DNA from: JAXGYX01 sp040772065
Lineage (GTDB): Bacteria; Bacillota; Clostridia; Saccharofermentanales; Fastidiosipilaceae
NCBI GenBank assembly: GCA_040772065.1
Contig: JAXGYX010000001.1
Coordinates: 682,001 to 746,000 of the forward strand
Length of the DNA: 64,000 nucleotides
Direction of reading: 5' to 3'
Positions 9,262 to 19,206 of the stretch are shown here, in pieces. Both the position numbers and the translations under genes were made by a program. The stretch's first letter is position 1. Each line of letters begins with the position of its first letter. The notes under the pieces were generated by a model. The model had not been told where the DNA came from. It ran no database searches and worked only from the letters and a program-made list of their open reading frames with translations.

Positions 9262-9371
9262 GGGATAAGAAGAGGGAGCGGGCCTCGGCCCGGCTGAAAC
9301 GAATCAAAGAAACGAATTAAAGATGATATACTATATAATCATAATTGTGAATGGATGGGAAGTAGGCGAAT

Positions 9372-10361
9372 ATGACAACAATACTGGTGACTGCGATCGG
9401 CTCCTTTGCGGCGGAAGTGATGATTCGGGTGGCAAAGGAATTGGGCTACCGGGTGGTGGGATGCGATATCTATCCCGCCGGCTGGGTAGCCAGCTCGGCC
9501 GATGTGGACGCTTTTTACCAAGTCCCGTACGCCAATGATCCGGCCTATCTCGAGCGCATCAGCGCGATCTGTGAAGACGAGAAAGTCGCCGCAGTGATCC
9601 CTTTGACCGATGATGAGGTGGATGTGTTGAATGACCACCGCGACGATCCCGGGTTGGGCCGGGCCGCGCTTTGTCTGTCGTCGACCGAAACCATCCGTAT
9701 CTGCCGAGACAAGGCCGAGCTGGCTCAGTTCGCGAAAGAGCGCCGACTTTGCCGCACCATTCCTTCTGTCAACCTCTCGGACTGGGAGATATTTGGAGAG
9801 ACCGCCGGATTTGACTATCCGTTAGTGATCAAACCGGTTGATGGTCGCAGCAGTCAGGACTTGTTCATTGTCCACAGCCGGGATGAGTTTGTTGGCGCTG
9901 TAGCGGGAATCGCAAAGGCTCGCCGACCTCATTTTGTTGTGCAGCCATTCCTGGACGGCTGTGTGGTCGTGGCGGATGTGTTCCACGCTCCACAACAAAA
10001 CATGCTTGAGGCAGTGCTGCGCCGAGAACACCTGCGCACCAAGAACGGAGCGGGCACCACGGTTGAGATCTTCAGGGAGCCGGCGCTGGAGGCGACAAGC
10101 TGTCGCCTGGCGGAGGAGTTAGGTACCGTGGGCACGGTCTGCTTTGAGTTTATTGAAAATTCCCATGATGGAGAGTACTATCTGTTGGAATGCAATCCGC
10201 GTCTGAGCGGCGGTGTTGAGTTTACCCGCATGGCCGGTGTGGATGTGGTCGCCAACCACCTTTTATATTTTTTGAATGAAGAATTGAAGCCATTGCCCTC
10301 GCCCCGCTGTCGCCTCATCGCGCGCCGCTATCAGGCGTTTGTGATGGAAGAAAGACAATGA
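9372..10361 (+). CDS. ATP-grasp ligase (carbamoyl-phosphate-synthase-like fold)
   Basis: 329 aa, cytoplasmic. The N-terminal Rossmann-like part opens ILVTAIGSFAAEVMIRVAKE, as in CarB-like ATP-grasp proteins. The central block FDYPLVIKPVDGRSSQDLF holds the ATP-binding lysine, and FEFIENSHDGEYYLLECNPRLSGG carries the metal-binding Glu and Asn of the ATP-grasp core. Such stand-alone enzymes form amide or ester bonds between a carboxylate and an amine or other nucleophile, often in capsule or peptide tailoring. It sits between TraX and the flippase in the polysaccharide cluster, so a glycan decoration role is likely. The substrate cannot be read from sequence. Confidence 0.8.
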   Translation: MTTILVTAIGSFAAEVMIRVAKELGYRVVGCDIYPAGWVASSADVDAFYQVPYANDPAYLERISAICEDEKVAAVIPLTDDEVDVLNDHRDDPGLGRAALCLSSTETIRICRDKAELAQFAKERRLCRTIPSVNLSDWEIFGETAGFDYPLVIKPVDGRSSQDLFIVHSRDEFVGAVAGIAKARRPHFVVQPFLDGCVVVADVFHAPQQNMLEAVLRREHLRTKNGAGTTVEIFREPALEATSCRLAEELGTVGTVCFEFIENSHDGEYYLLECNPRLSGGVEFTRMAGVDVVANHLLYFLNEELKPLPSPRCRLIARRYQAFVMEERQ

Positions 10362-10410
10362 ATGTTTGTAAGTGCCGAGAGGTTTATGACAGGTCTGAAA
10401 GTGTGAAAAT

Positions 10411-11880
10411 ATGAGTGCGAATAAAAGCATTGTGTCGGGTATGGTTTGGAAACTGTTGGAGCGATTTGGTGTGCAGACCATACAATTTATTTTACAGCTG
10501 GTGCTCGCCCGTCTGTTGGATCCCGAAAACTATGGTGTGCTCGCCTTGATGATTGTGTTCATCAACATCGCCACCGTTTTTGTGCAAAGCGGATTCAACA
10601 CCTCGTTGATTCAAAATCCTGACGTCACCGAGGATGATTACTCCTCGGTCTTTTGGGTGTCGCTGGCGATCGCGACCGGTTTGTATATTATTTTGTTTTT
10701 CTCCGCGCCGAGAATCGCCTCATACTACGACATGCCTCAGATCATTGTGCCATTTCGGGTGTTGGCCCTGATGTTGTTTCCCGGCGCACTGAATTCGGTT
10801 CAGCTGGCGAAGGTTAGCAGAGAGATGGACTTTCGCAAGGTTTTTTACAGCAATATCGGGGGCATCGTGATTTCAGCCGGGCTCGGCATCGTGTTGGCCT
10901 TTAAAGGTTTTGGCCTTTGGGCGTTGGTTGCGCAGACTCTGCTGAACGGTTTGATCGCGGCCTTGGTCATGGTCTTCACTGTGGATTTTCGACCTCGCCT
11001 TGTTTGCGATATGCGGCGTGTCGGAATCCTTTTTTCGTTTGGCTGGAAATTGATGGCGGCGTCCTTGTTGGACACGGTATATTTGGAATTGCGCAGCCTG
11101 GTTATCGGCAAAAAGTACACGGCCGAGACGCTTGGTTACTACAACCGGGGCAAGCAGTTTCCGCAGTTCGCGATCAACGGGATCAACGGAGCCGTGCAAA
11201 GCGTGATGTTGCCGGCGATGTCGGCGAAACAGAACAATCCGCGCGCTGTCCGGGACATCATGCGCCGTTCCATTATCGTCAGCTCCTATCTGATTTTTCC
11301 GCTGATGGGGATATTGGCCGGCATGGCGCGGCCGATCATCCAATTGTTGCTAACCGACAAATGGCTGCCCGCCGTGCCCTATATGCAGGTATATTGTTTT
11401 GTCATGGCCTTTTTCCCAATTCACACATGTAATCTACAGGCGATCAACGCCATGGGTCGAAGCGATGTCTTTTTGAAACTGGAATTCGTCAAGAAACTGC
11501 TCGGAGTCGGTCTGCTGGTCGTCGCGCTCATCGCTTTCGACAGCCCGATCGCGATCGCGCTGTCGGGAGCGGTCAGCGCGCTGCTCAGCACATTCATCAA
11601 CAGCTATCCCAACAAGGTGTTGATTCAGTACTCGTATAAAGAACAGCTGCAAGACCTGCTGCCTCAATTTGTGCTGTCGATTCTGATGGCGTTGCTGGTC
11701 ATTCCGGTGCAGTTCCTGCGCGTCCCCACGTCGCTGCACATCATCTTGCAGTTGGTTGTCGGAGCGGCTTTCTATCTGGGCGCTTCGATATTGTTTAAAT
11801 TTGAAGGATTCAAACTGGTCAAAGGAATGCTGGACGCCATCAAGATGAAGAGAAGGAGTGGGACCAATAAAACCTCGTGA
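10411..11880 (+). CDS. Polysaccharide flippase, Wzx/TuaB type
   Basis: 489-aa integral membrane protein of the MOP/PST exporter family. It starts with the typical SGMVWKLLERFGVQTIQFILQ and continues LARLLDPENYGVLALMIVFI, matching WzxC/TuaB-type lipopolysaccharide and teichuronic-acid flippases; about 12-14 hydrophobic segments are visible. The family moves lipid-linked oligosaccharide units across the membrane. It begins 49 bp after the ATP-grasp gene, with a weak ribosome site, and is followed 38 bp later by the GT-C glycosyltransferase, consistent with one assembly operon. No anomalies seen. Confidence 0.85.
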   Translation: MSANKSIVSGMVWKLLERFGVQTIQFILQLVLARLLDPENYGVLALMIVFINIATVFVQSGFNTSLIQNPDVTEDDYSSVFWVSLAIATGLYIILFFSAPRIASYYDMPQIIVPFRVLALMLFPGALNSVQLAKVSREMDFRKVFYSNIGGIVISAGLGIVLAFKGFGLWALVAQTLLNGLIAALVMVFTVDFRPRLVCDMRRVGILFSFGWKLMAASLLDTVYLELRSLVIGKKYTAETLGYYNRGKQFPQFAINGINGAVQSVMLPAMSAKQNNPRAVRDIMRRSIIVSSYLIFPLMGILAGMARPIIQLLLTDKWLPAVPYMQVYCFVMAFFPIHTCNLQAINAMGRSDVFLKLEFVKKLLGVGLLVVALIAFDSPIAIALSGAVSALLSTFINSYPNKVLIQYSYKEQLQDLLPQFVLSILMALLVIPVQFLRVPTSLHIILQLVVGAAFYLGASILFKFEGFKLVKGMLDAIKMKRRSGTNKTS

Positions 11881-11918
11881 GTATAAATGAACATGAGGAG
11901 TGAGAAAGAGAGGCAAGA

Positions 11919-13631
11919 ATGACCGGCCAAAATACATTTGATGATGCCCGCTCATTTTTCCGTGGCGCACGCGCCGAGGTGATCACTCTCGTCATCATAT
12001 TATTTTTGCAAGTCGGCTTTATGGTGAGGATGGGCGTGGAGAAAAAAGAATATCATCTCGACGAAGTCTATTCTTATGTGTTGGCGAACAGCCACCGTGC
12101 GGATCGAATTACCAATCGGCCGGATCTCTGGGAACGCTGGATCAGCCCGGGAGAACTGAATGAAGTCGTGACGGTGCAGGAGGGGGAGCGATTCTCATTT
12201 GGCACCGTCTATCGCAACAATGTGCTGGATATTCATCCGCCCCTATATTATTGGGCGCTGCACAGCGTCTGTTCGCTATTCGCCAACCGTTTCTCCAAAT
12301 GGTTTGGGCTCAGTCTGAACATTCTGTTATTTTTGCTAAATCAGCTTGTGTTGTACGCATTGTCCAAACGGCTGCTGCGCAAACCGCGCTTGGCGCTGCT
12401 GCCACCTTTGCTATATGGCGGCTCGATGGTCGCGCTGGACACCGTCTTGTTTTTGCGCATGTATATGATGTTGACCTTCTGGACCACGTTGCTGGTATGG
12501 CTGGCGCTGGACATCCTGGAGCGCGGCCAAACCGCGAAGAAGTTGGTTATGTTGTACGTGGTCACTTTGGGCGGACTAATGACACAGTATCTTTTTGCAA
12601 TTGTCGCCTTTTTTATTACCGTCTCTGTCTGTCTGACGAAATTTTGGCGCAGGCAGATTAAAGAGCCACTGATCTTTGGCGCCACGATGCTCGGAGCTGT
12701 GGGATCGTTGCTGTTAATCTATCCCGCCGCCCTCATGCACTTACGAGGTAGCGAGACGAACCCGATTGGCGCTGAAATCATGAATCATATAAGACTCATA
12801 AATGAGCTCGGTGAGACGGTCCGACTCAACCTGAAGGACCTGTATGATACTGTGCGCATCCGCTCGGTCACGCTGCCGGTTTTGATGGGGTTTGGCGTGA
12901 TCTGTCTGTTGTTTGTCATCTCGAGTTGGATCGACCAAAAGAAAGCGAGCTCCGCCCGTGGGAATCAAGAGAGCCTGAAACCGGAATTAAACGAGGTCAA
13001 GAGGGATCAGCAACGCTTTGTCCGACTGTTCACTACCTTCGCCTTGACATTTGTTGTGGTCTCGCATGTAACAGCCCACTACCGCAGCCTTCGCTATCTT
13101 TACAGCCTCATGCCAATTTTGTCGTTGCTGGTAATCATGCTGTTCGTGCTGTTGATTCAAAAGATTAGCTTGGATAGGAAAATATTCGAGCTCACCCTTA
13201 TTTTCGCCGTGCTGTTCAGCGTGATTTCATTCATGCGAAACCCCATCTCTCAATATATGTATCAAGATGTATATGATAAAGATCGGTGTCGAATCTGTGA
13301 CTATGAGACCGATCTTTGCCTATTTGTCAACGCGAACCTGCCGGACGGATCTGGATACGCGACCGCCCCGCCAACCGAAAATTTATTGAGAATGATGGCG
13401 TACGATCACATCTATATGACAGATGAGAAGGGACTATACAACTGGAACGGACTTTATTCAGACCAGGATTTCAGCGACGGTGTGATTGTGTTTGTCGCGA
13501 CAGATCAAAATTGGCTCGCAGGCCTGAACGGAGACTCTGTAATGGAGCAAATACTCAACAATTCGGCCGAGCTGCGAGAGTATGTCCGGATCCAAAAGAC
13601 CGGATTGTGTGACATCTATTACGCGCATTGA
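11919..13631 (+). CDS. GT-C type membrane glycosyltransferase (PMT-like)
   Basis: 570 aa with many membrane helices. After the first helix the extracellular loop reads EYHLDEVYSYVLAN, in which Asp-Glu is the usual GT-C catalytic pair, and then DIHPPLYYWALHS, the DxHPPxYY block of PMT_2/ArnT-like enzymes. These use a polyprenyl-phosphate sugar donor on the outer membrane face. The C-terminal 120 aa form a soluble domain. Located directly after the flippase, it probably adds a sugar to the exported glycan or to a wall protein; the donor and acceptor are not evident. AAAGAGAGGCAAG precedes the start. Confidence 0.75.
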   Translation: MTGQNTFDDARSFFRGARAEVITLVIILFLQVGFMVRMGVEKKEYHLDEVYSYVLANSHRADRITNRPDLWERWISPGELNEVVTVQEGERFSFGTVYRNNVLDIHPPLYYWALHSVCSLFANRFSKWFGLSLNILLFLLNQLVLYALSKRLLRKPRLALLPPLLYGGSMVALDTVLFLRMYMMLTFWTTLLVWLALDILERGQTAKKLVMLYVVTLGGLMTQYLFAIVAFFITVSVCLTKFWRRQIKEPLIFGATMLGAVGSLLLIYPAALMHLRGSETNPIGAEIMNHIRLINELGETVRLNLKDLYDTVRIRSVTLPVLMGFGVICLLFVISSWIDQKKASSARGNQESLKPELNEVKRDQQRFVRLFTTFALTFVVVSHVTAHYRSLRYLYSLMPILSLLVIMLFVLLIQKISLDRKIFELTLIFAVLFSVISFMRNPISQYMYQDVYDKDRCRICDYETDLCLFVNANLPDGSGYATAPPTENLLRMMAYDHIYMTDEKGLYNWNGLYSDQDFSDGVIVFVATDQNWLAGLNGDSVMEQILNNSAELREYVRIQKTGLCDIYYAH

Positions 13632-14036
13632 ATCGTCAAATATCCCGGCGATGTTATAAAGCGGACAATCAGATTCTCGACAAACCGCCTGGACATAATG
13701 ATGTAATTACCTCTATGAATAGCAAGACGATTCGGTCATCTATTCACTGTTCAGCGAAATTGACCGCCGGTCGCGTTAAGCGATGTTATCTTTTGGTAAT
13801 CAAAGCTTAATTTGAATAAAGCTTGACGCCGTTCCCTCTCAATGATATTTTTCAAGATATATTCATTTTGATATATGTTTAATGAATCAGAAAAGGATTC
13901 ATAATCGACACCGGCAGTCGCGCGCGCCACTTATAATAAGGTCACCGTTGATCGTACGCGCATCGAAGACCATCGCCGAAAGGCAATTTGATATCCCTCA
14001 AACGAATTGTTCGGGAATCGATTTCAGGAGGCTAGC
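13632..14036 (+). promoter_or_regulatory. Intergenic region with promoter and inverted repeat before the amidase gene
   Basis: About 400 bp without a convincing gene. TTGACG (13823-13828), 17 nt, TATTTT (13846-13851) form a plausible vegetative promoter. Between it and the gene, ATGAATC (13882-13888) and GATTCAT (13896-13902) form a perfect 7-bp inverted repeat. A TATAAT occurs at 13932-13937 without a good -35. A 60-codon open frame at 13628-13810 has no ribosome site and is not supported. Confidence 0.45.
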
Positions 14037-17000
14037 TTGAAACTTAAAAGAATACTGGGTGCGCTGACCATCATGCTGACCGTTTTATTTGCGGCGGTGG
14101 GTGTCAACGCTCTGGAAAGTGAGGCGGGCGATCCGACGGCGCATGAGCGTGTGGCTGTTTTACCGCAAGAATTCATGACGACCGATCCAAGAGATTCGGA
14201 TTCGGCAACGGCTGAATCCCAGAATCCTCAGGATGTTGACACCGATCTGCCGCGATTGTTTGCCGGACTCGAGGAAGAGTCCGACGTTCTGACCGAAGAC
14301 TTGGCCGCCGGCGAGATCAAAAGTGATGAGCTGCCGGACGGTGACGAGCCATCCACCGACCTTCCCTCCATCGATCAGCCTGATGGAGATTTAGGGGAGT
14401 CTGAAACTACCGAAGAACCAAGTGAGGATAATGAACTCACCGGCGACCTGGAAGACGATGACGTCATTACCGCAGGTGGTGATGAAGATTTGGATTCTTC
14501 AGACGATCCTGACTTTTTGAATCAACCGACGGCTTCAGCATCATCGAACGAAGGTGATCGATCATCGGTTTTTTCTATAATGTCGACCACAGTGGAGCAG
14601 CCGGTTCCGGTTGGCAAATTATCCTATTTTATCGCCTCTCCGAACTCCGTCAAAGAATTCAGTGGAGAGACCGTCTATCTGAAAACTGATAAAACCGCGG
14701 ACAGCGAGCCGGGCGCATACTTTGCCTTCTATCTGCGTGACGCTGCGAAAAATACCTATACATTGTTGGCGGCCAACAGCCATGGCAATCTGATCTGGAA
14801 CTTTGGAGCGAAGGGTTCGTATACCGTCGTTGCCCGTTTAGTTTATAATTCTCAAATTTTGGATGAGTGGCAGACTCAAGTCCGAGTTGTCGCGAACCCG
14901 AATCGCACCCCTCTTAATCTGGCTCCGGTCTATGTGGACCGAACCGCGCTGGACCTGGCCGACGCGCAGCCCGTCTATGTCAGGGCGGTCGCGACCGCGG
15001 CCGGCAGAGCGGTGCAGTACCAATTTTATGAAGTTTCGAGCCGGGGAGGTCTGCGCTGGCTGGACACCAACACGCATGGCTCTTTGCTTTACTCTCCGTC
15101 CGCCGCCGGTGAATATCAGATTCGTGTGACGGCTGTGGACAGCGATGGCGAGTCGCTGACCGCGCTGAGTTCGCCGATCACGGTTTCGACAAAGCCGATC
15201 AACGTCGAATATTTTGTGACCGATCCGCGCGATGGAAAATTTATTTTAGACGATGGAAACATGTTTTACGCGAAAATCGGTGTGAGCGGTACCGATCCGC
15301 TGACTTACGCGTTTCGTTTAAAAAAAGGCGCTCAACAGTTTGATCTGGAGACCAATGACCACGGCAACCTTTTTGTCTCGCTGGCTAATATCCCGGTCGG
15401 CAGCTATGTGTTGGAAGTGGAGATCACAAACGAGCATGGTGACGTGGCACGGCGGACCCAATCCCTGCAGCTGTCGCTGCCACCGTTCAGCCTGGCTTAT
15501 TTCATCGCCGCTCCGACGGCTTTAAAAGACTCTGCCTCACAATCTTTTTATCTAAAGGGAGAGGCGGTGGCCAGTCAATCCGTTAAATATTTCTTTTATC
15601 GCATGCTACCCAACCTTCAGGCCATTTATATGTATGAGAACTTGCACGGCAATTATATTTATTTACCAAATGTGACCGGCAATCTCACCTTGAAGTGTGT
15701 CGCCTTGGGAGCGGATGGCCGCGTCGCTGAGCGTCTGACTCAGATCCAATATGCCGCTGATCCGCCGGTGATCAGTCAACTGACGCCAAACCTTCAATCC
15801 TACAATCTGTTAAACGCCAGCAATATGTATCTTAAGGCGCATTCAAACTTCGCCTCCGGAAAAGAACAACAGTTTTCGTACTATGTGAGGACTCCGGACG
15901 GCAAATTGAACTATCTGACCACCAATCAAAGTGATTTGTTGATGTATAACTTTGGCACGGTCGGCAACTACCAGTTTGTTGTCGAACTAACCGACTGGAA
16001 GGATCGCAAGGCGGTCAGCGCGATCAACGTGACCGTCACCGAGCGACCTATGAAGGTCATTCCGGTGTTGTTCTTGTCACCCAGCAATCAGCCAAATAAC
16101 TACTACAAGAATATATCGACCACCGAGCGAGCGCAGATGGAACTGTTGGCCGCGCTGATCAAGACAAAATTGTCCGCCTATGAGATCACTGTTGTGCTGC
16201 CGGATTATAATCTGGAGGCGGCGCGCGGTTGGCGCACGCCGGGTCCCAACAACGAAGAGGCGATTAAAATAACGGGGCGCCCGACCGATGCGAAAAATAT
16301 CAACGCTGACTTTTATCTGGCGCTCCACAGCAACGCAGTCGGCAGCGGCACCAACACCAACTCGACCGGACCGCTGGCGCTCTACCATCCCAGCAGCGCG
16401 CTGTCGAAGAGTATGGCGAATTCATTGTTTAATAACTTGATGGCCGTCAATCCTCCGAATGGCAACACCGCCGGGGGGATCAGAAGCGGAATGGACGCAT
16501 TTGCCGGAAGAGGCTATGGAGAGGTTCGGTCGCCGATGGAGCTGGGCATTCCCTCGGTGCTGCTCGAAGTCAATTTCCATGACAACGCGCGGACTGCGGC
16601 CTATATAGTCAACAGCCGGGATCAGATCGCCGAGCAAATCGCCAAATCAATTGTGCAGACCATGAATCTGCAGCGGCTCGGCAGCGGCTCGGGTTCAGGT
16701 GGTCTGGCCGGCCTGGGCACGAATATCAACATACTCGGCGGCCCAACGGCGACTCAGGCTCAGGCTCAGGCCTGGGCGACCTCCAAGGGAGCCGCGGCCT
16801 GGTTCATTGAACAGATTCCCACTTTCTGGTCAGTCTCCATAACCGCCGGCGTCGATCCGGTCGTCACCTACGTGCAATCCGCGCTCGAGACTGGTTATGG
16901 TAATTTCACAGGCGTTGTGACGAGCGACCACCACAATACCTGTGGGCTCAAAACAAAGGTTGGTGGCGGCGACTACGATAAAGAGGCGCACGCGAAATTT

Positions 17001-17261
17001 GACAGCTGGAGGACCGGAATCACGGCTCAGGTCGATCATCTGGCGCTGTACGCCGGCCAAGTGGGCTATCCAAAGACCCAGCATTCGAGTATCAACAGCG
17101 CGGTGATCACGTATGCCATCGGATACACTTCGGACCCGAGACATTTCTCATGGATAAAAGGGACCGCCAAGACAGTCAAAGAGTTGGGCGCCAAGTGGGC
17201 TCCGTCAAGCAGCTACGGCGAACGTCTGGAAACGTTGATGCGTGAATTATGGTCATTCTAA
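14037..17261 (+). CDS. Large secreted wall hydrolase: repeats, amidase, glucosaminidase-like domain
   Basis: About 1,074 aa, secreted. TTG start at 14037 with AGGAGG at 14026-14031; signal peptide RILGALTIMLTVLFAAVGVNA. An acidic Glu/Asp/Thr-rich linker follows, then the repeats also seen at 2109 (NSHGNLIW, NTHGSLLY, NDHGNLFV, NLHGNYIY and a degenerate copy). Residues about 670-875 are an N-acetylmuramoyl-L-alanine amidase of the Amidase_3 type: TTERAQME, ADFYLALHSN and VLLEVNFHDN supply Glu, His and Glu, while the first His block (GHGG in classical members) reads SPSNQPNN. After a Gly/Ser linker the last 170 aa (VTYVQSALETGYG, HHNTCGLKT) resemble glucosaminidase/lysozyme-like domains. It ends in a terminator shared with the convergent sugar transferase. 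Confidence 0.85.
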   Translation: MKLKRILGALTIMLTVLFAAVGVNALESEAGDPTAHERVAVLPQEFMTTDPRDSDSATAESQNPQDVDTDLPRLFAGLEEESDVLTEDLAAGEIKSDELPDGDEPSTDLPSIDQPDGDLGESETTEEPSEDNELTGDLEDDDVITAGGDEDLDSSDDPDFLNQPTASASSNEGDRSSVFSIMSTTVEQPVPVGKLSYFIASPNSVKEFSGETVYLKTDKTADSEPGAYFAFYLRDAAKNTYTLLAANSHGNLIWNFGAKGSYTVVARLVYNSQILDEWQTQVRVVANPNRTPLNLAPVYVDRTALDLADAQPVYVRAVATAAGRAVQYQFYEVSSRGGLRWLDTNTHGSLLYSPSAAGEYQIRVTAVDSDGESLTALSSPITVSTKPINVEYFVTDPRDGKFILDDGNMFYAKIGVSGTDPLTYAFRLKKGAQQFDLETNDHGNLFVSLANIPVGSYVLEVEITNEHGDVARRTQSLQLSLPPFSLAYFIAAPTALKDSASQSFYLKGEAVASQSVKYFFYRMLPNLQAIYMYENLHGNYIYLPNVTGNLTLKCVALGADGRVAERLTQIQYAADPPVISQLTPNLQSYNLLNASNMYLKAHSNFASGKEQQFSYYVRTPDGKLNYLTTNQSDLLMYNFGTVGNYQFVVELTDWKDRKAVSAINVTVTERPMKVIPVLFLSPSNQPNNYYKNISTTERAQMELLAALIKTKLSAYEITVVLPDYNLEAARGWRTPGPNNEEAIKITGRPTDAKNINADFYLALHSNAVGSGTNTNSTGPLALYHPSSALSKSMANSLFNNLMAVNPPNGNTAGGIRSGMDAFAGRGYGEVRSPMELGIPSVLLEVNFHDNARTAAYIVNSRDQIAEQIAKSIVQTMNLQRLGSGSGSGGLAGLGTNINILGGPTATQAQAQAWATSKGAAAWFIEQIPTFWSVSITAGVDPVVTYVQSALETGYGNFTGVVTSDHHNTCGLKTKVGGGDYDKEAHAKFDSWRTGITAQVDHLALYAGQVGYPKTQHSSINSAVITYAIGYTSDPRHFSWIKGTAKTVKELGAKWAPSSSYGERLETLMRELWSF

Positions 17262-17344
17262 ATCAGATCAATTGATGTGAAGGATGCCTGTCCACGGACT
17301 GACACATTACCTTAAAGTAGAGATTTTGTGCTATCGCAACAAAT

Positions 17345-17382
17345 AAACGACCCGGCTAGCCGAATGGCGAACCGGGTCGTTT
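17345..17382. terminator. Bidirectional terminator between convergent genes
   Basis: AAACGACCCGG (17345-17355) pairs perfectly with CCGGGTCGTTT (17372-17382), an 11-bp stem with A-rich and T-rich ends on both strands. It lies between the amidase gene (+) and the sugar transferase gene (-), so it can serve both. Confidence 0.8.
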
Positions 17383-17435
17383 GTATTAATATTAGAAAGA
17401 GAGCGGAGGGGATGAACAACATCAGCTGTCAAACG

Positions 17436-18140
17436 TCAATACTTCACACCTTCACGCCGAAAGACCACTGTTAGGGTCTTAAAGAAGATTTTCAAGTCCA
17501 TCAGAAACGAGACGTTGTGCAGATATTCCAGGTCTCGCCTCATCTTGTCCTCAAACGTGATGTCGTCTCTGCCATTGACCTGCGCGTTGCCGGTCATGCC
17601 GGGCCTTAGGTCATAAATATGGTTAGCTAAACGAAACAGGTGAATTCGCTCTTCCTCGACGATCAGCGGGCGGGGTCCGATCAAACTCATGTCTCCGATC
17701 AACACATTGACCAGTTGAGGCAACTCATCGATGCTGGTCTTGCGCAACAGGTGCCCGATCTTGGTGATGTGGACGCCGGCGTCCTCGAAATCCTCGGTCG
17801 CGACTGCGTGAGGCGCGTTTTCATACATGGTGCGGAATTTGTAGATGGTGAAATGACGACCGTTTCGACCATATCTGATCTGTTTGAAAATGGGTGAACC
17901 CTTGGACTCGACACGGATCGCGATGATCACAATCAAAGCGGGGAGAAGCAATATCAACAAGGCAAGCAAACTGATCACGATATCTACGAATCGCTTAAAA
18001 CAAGCATAGGTGCGCTGTCCGGCGGTGGGTGAAAAAGGGATCGCCTCGTTCAAGAATGGGTTGTCCTTGTTTGCATTCTTCTTGGAAGCAGGATCTTTGG
18101 CTGCCGGATTTAGTGCCGCGCTTTGATCAAAAGTGTTCAA
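17436..18140 (-). CDS. Undecaprenyl-phosphate sugar transferase (priming enzyme)
   Basis: 234 aa, bacterial sugar-transferase family (short EpsL/WcaJ-core type). A single hydrophobic anchor follows KRFVDIVISLLALLILLLP, then GSPIFKQIRYGRNGRHFTIY, KFRTM, LRKTSIDELPQLVNVL, GDMSLIGPRP and RPGMTGNAQVNGRDD, all standard motifs. The family transfers a sugar-1-phosphate from a nucleotide sugar to undecaprenyl phosphate, starting glycan assembly. TTG start with AAAGGAG upstream; a polar extension rich in Ala/Lys/Asn precedes the anchor. It is convergent with the amidase gene and probably supplies the lipid-linked primer for the 9-13 kb cluster. Confidence 0.9.
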   Translation of the reverse strand: MNTFDQSAALNPAAKDPASKKNANKDNPFLNEAIPFSPTAGQRTYACFKRFVDIVISLLALLILLLPALIVIIAIRVESKGSPIFKQIRYGRNGRHFTIYKFRTMYENAPHAVATEDFEDAGVHITKIGHLLRKTSIDELPQLVNVLIGDMSLIGPRPLIVEEERIHLFRLANHIYDLRPGMTGNAQVNGRDDITFEDKMRRDLEYLHNVSFLMDLKIFFKTLTVVFRREGVKY

Positions 18141-18324
18141 ACTTGTTCTCCTTTCTCAAAGCGATGGTCATAATAACAAAGATTAATTTAACCAATGATC
18201 AAAATGACTTTGATGTATTTTATCATATTTACGACACAATTCGGCGGTTTGCCGTTTTTCAACCGTCGCACTCAGTGGACGGCGACACGAGAGCTCAGGC
18301 AGGCCAGTCACAAAAATCAGAGAT

Positions 18325-19206
18325 CTATGTCAAGATCATCCGTTCCACATTGTCAAATCCGATTCGCTCGATCGTCTGCGCGAACCGTTCACCTTTCTCA
18401 CCCTCGTTTTTATAAAATATAATCACCGATTCGATGGTGTCGAGCACGGCGGCCACATCAGTCAGCATCGGACCGAGCGGTTTGCCCACCGCTGTTTTTT
18501 TGCCCCATCTGCCACCGACGTATATTTGATAGCCGTCGACACCGCTTCCGATCGCGCCGAACGGACAGCGGCCGACACATAGGCCACAGTTAACGCATGT
18601 CTGATCGATGTTCAGCTTTCCTTGCCGCACGACAGCGGATCCGACCGGACAGACTGTTTCGACCGCGCAGACTTTGCAGCCTCTACATTTTGTTTTGTCA
18701 TAGACCGGTCGCCTTTGTCCGACGACACCCAAATCGTTCAAACTCGGCTTGACACAGCTGTTGGGACAACCGCCGACGGCGATTTTAAATTTGTGGGGCA
18801 GTGTGATCGCTCTATAACCTTCATAGAATCGACTGTGGATTTGCGCCGACAAATCAAAGGTGTCGATCAGGCCAAATTTACAGACGGTGCCTTTGCAGCT
18901 GACCACCGGTCGGACCTTGGCTCCGGTACCTCCGGTTTCCAATCCCTCGGAGGCGATATAAGCGCAAAACGCCTCGATTTGCTCATAGAGAATACCCGGG
19001 ATCTCCACCGTCAATCGCGATGTGAAGGTGACGGTACCGTTGCCGAACCGCCGCGCCGCCTCCGCCAGACAAGCGGTTTGGGCGGCGGTTATCTTCCCAT
19101 TTGTGGTCAAGACTCTGGCGGAGAAACTATCGGTTCCTCTGTTGCGCAAAAACCCCAGACCTTTGAGACGTTTTTCATCTTCGATGCTTATCATGAAAGC
19201 AGTCAT
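18325..19206 (-). CDS. Siroheme [4Fe-4S] nitrite/sulfite reductase-like protein with ferredoxin domain
   Basis: 293 aa. The siroheme/[4Fe-4S] ligands appear as CKGTVCKFG and GGCPNSCVKPS, the C-x4-C/C-x3-C arrangement of the small sulfite/nitrite reductases (AsrC/Fsr-like). A two-cluster ferredoxin insert follows: CRGCKVCAVETVCPVG and CVNCGLCVGRCPFGAIG. The ATG has AGGAGGGC upstream, and TATAAT-like sequence lies further upstream. Such stand-alone proteins in anaerobes are thought to reduce sulfite or nitrite, or handle siroheme electron transfer. No partner flavin subunit lies beside it. The substrate is therefore not assigned. Confidence 0.8.
   Translation of the reverse strand: MTAFMISIEDEKRLKGLGFLRNRGTDSFSARVLTTNGKITAAQTACLAEAARRFGNGTVTFTSRLTVEIPGILYEQIEAFCAYIASEGLETGGTGAKVRPVVSCKGTVCKFGLIDTFDLSAQIHSRFYEGYRAITLPHKFKIAVGGCPNSCVKPSLNDLGVVGQRRPVYDKTKCRGCKVCAVETVCPVGSAVVRQGKLNIDQTCVNCGLCVGRCPFGAIGSGVDGYQIYVGGRWGKKTAVGKPLGPMLTDVAAVLDTIESVIIFYKNEGEKGERFAQTIERIGFDNVERMILT

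Noticed and set aside
9262..9320. GC-rich CGGGCC-TC-GGCCCG hairpin after the second TraX gene as terminator
   Set aside because: Only a 2-nt loop and no U-tract; not convincing.
11434..11970. 178-codon minus-strand open frame opposite the flippase
   Set aside because: Gln/Arg/His-rich antisense translation of a hydrophobic gene.
13628..13810. 60-codon frame after the GT-C gene
   Set aside because: No ribosome site, starts inside the previous stop region, no similarity.
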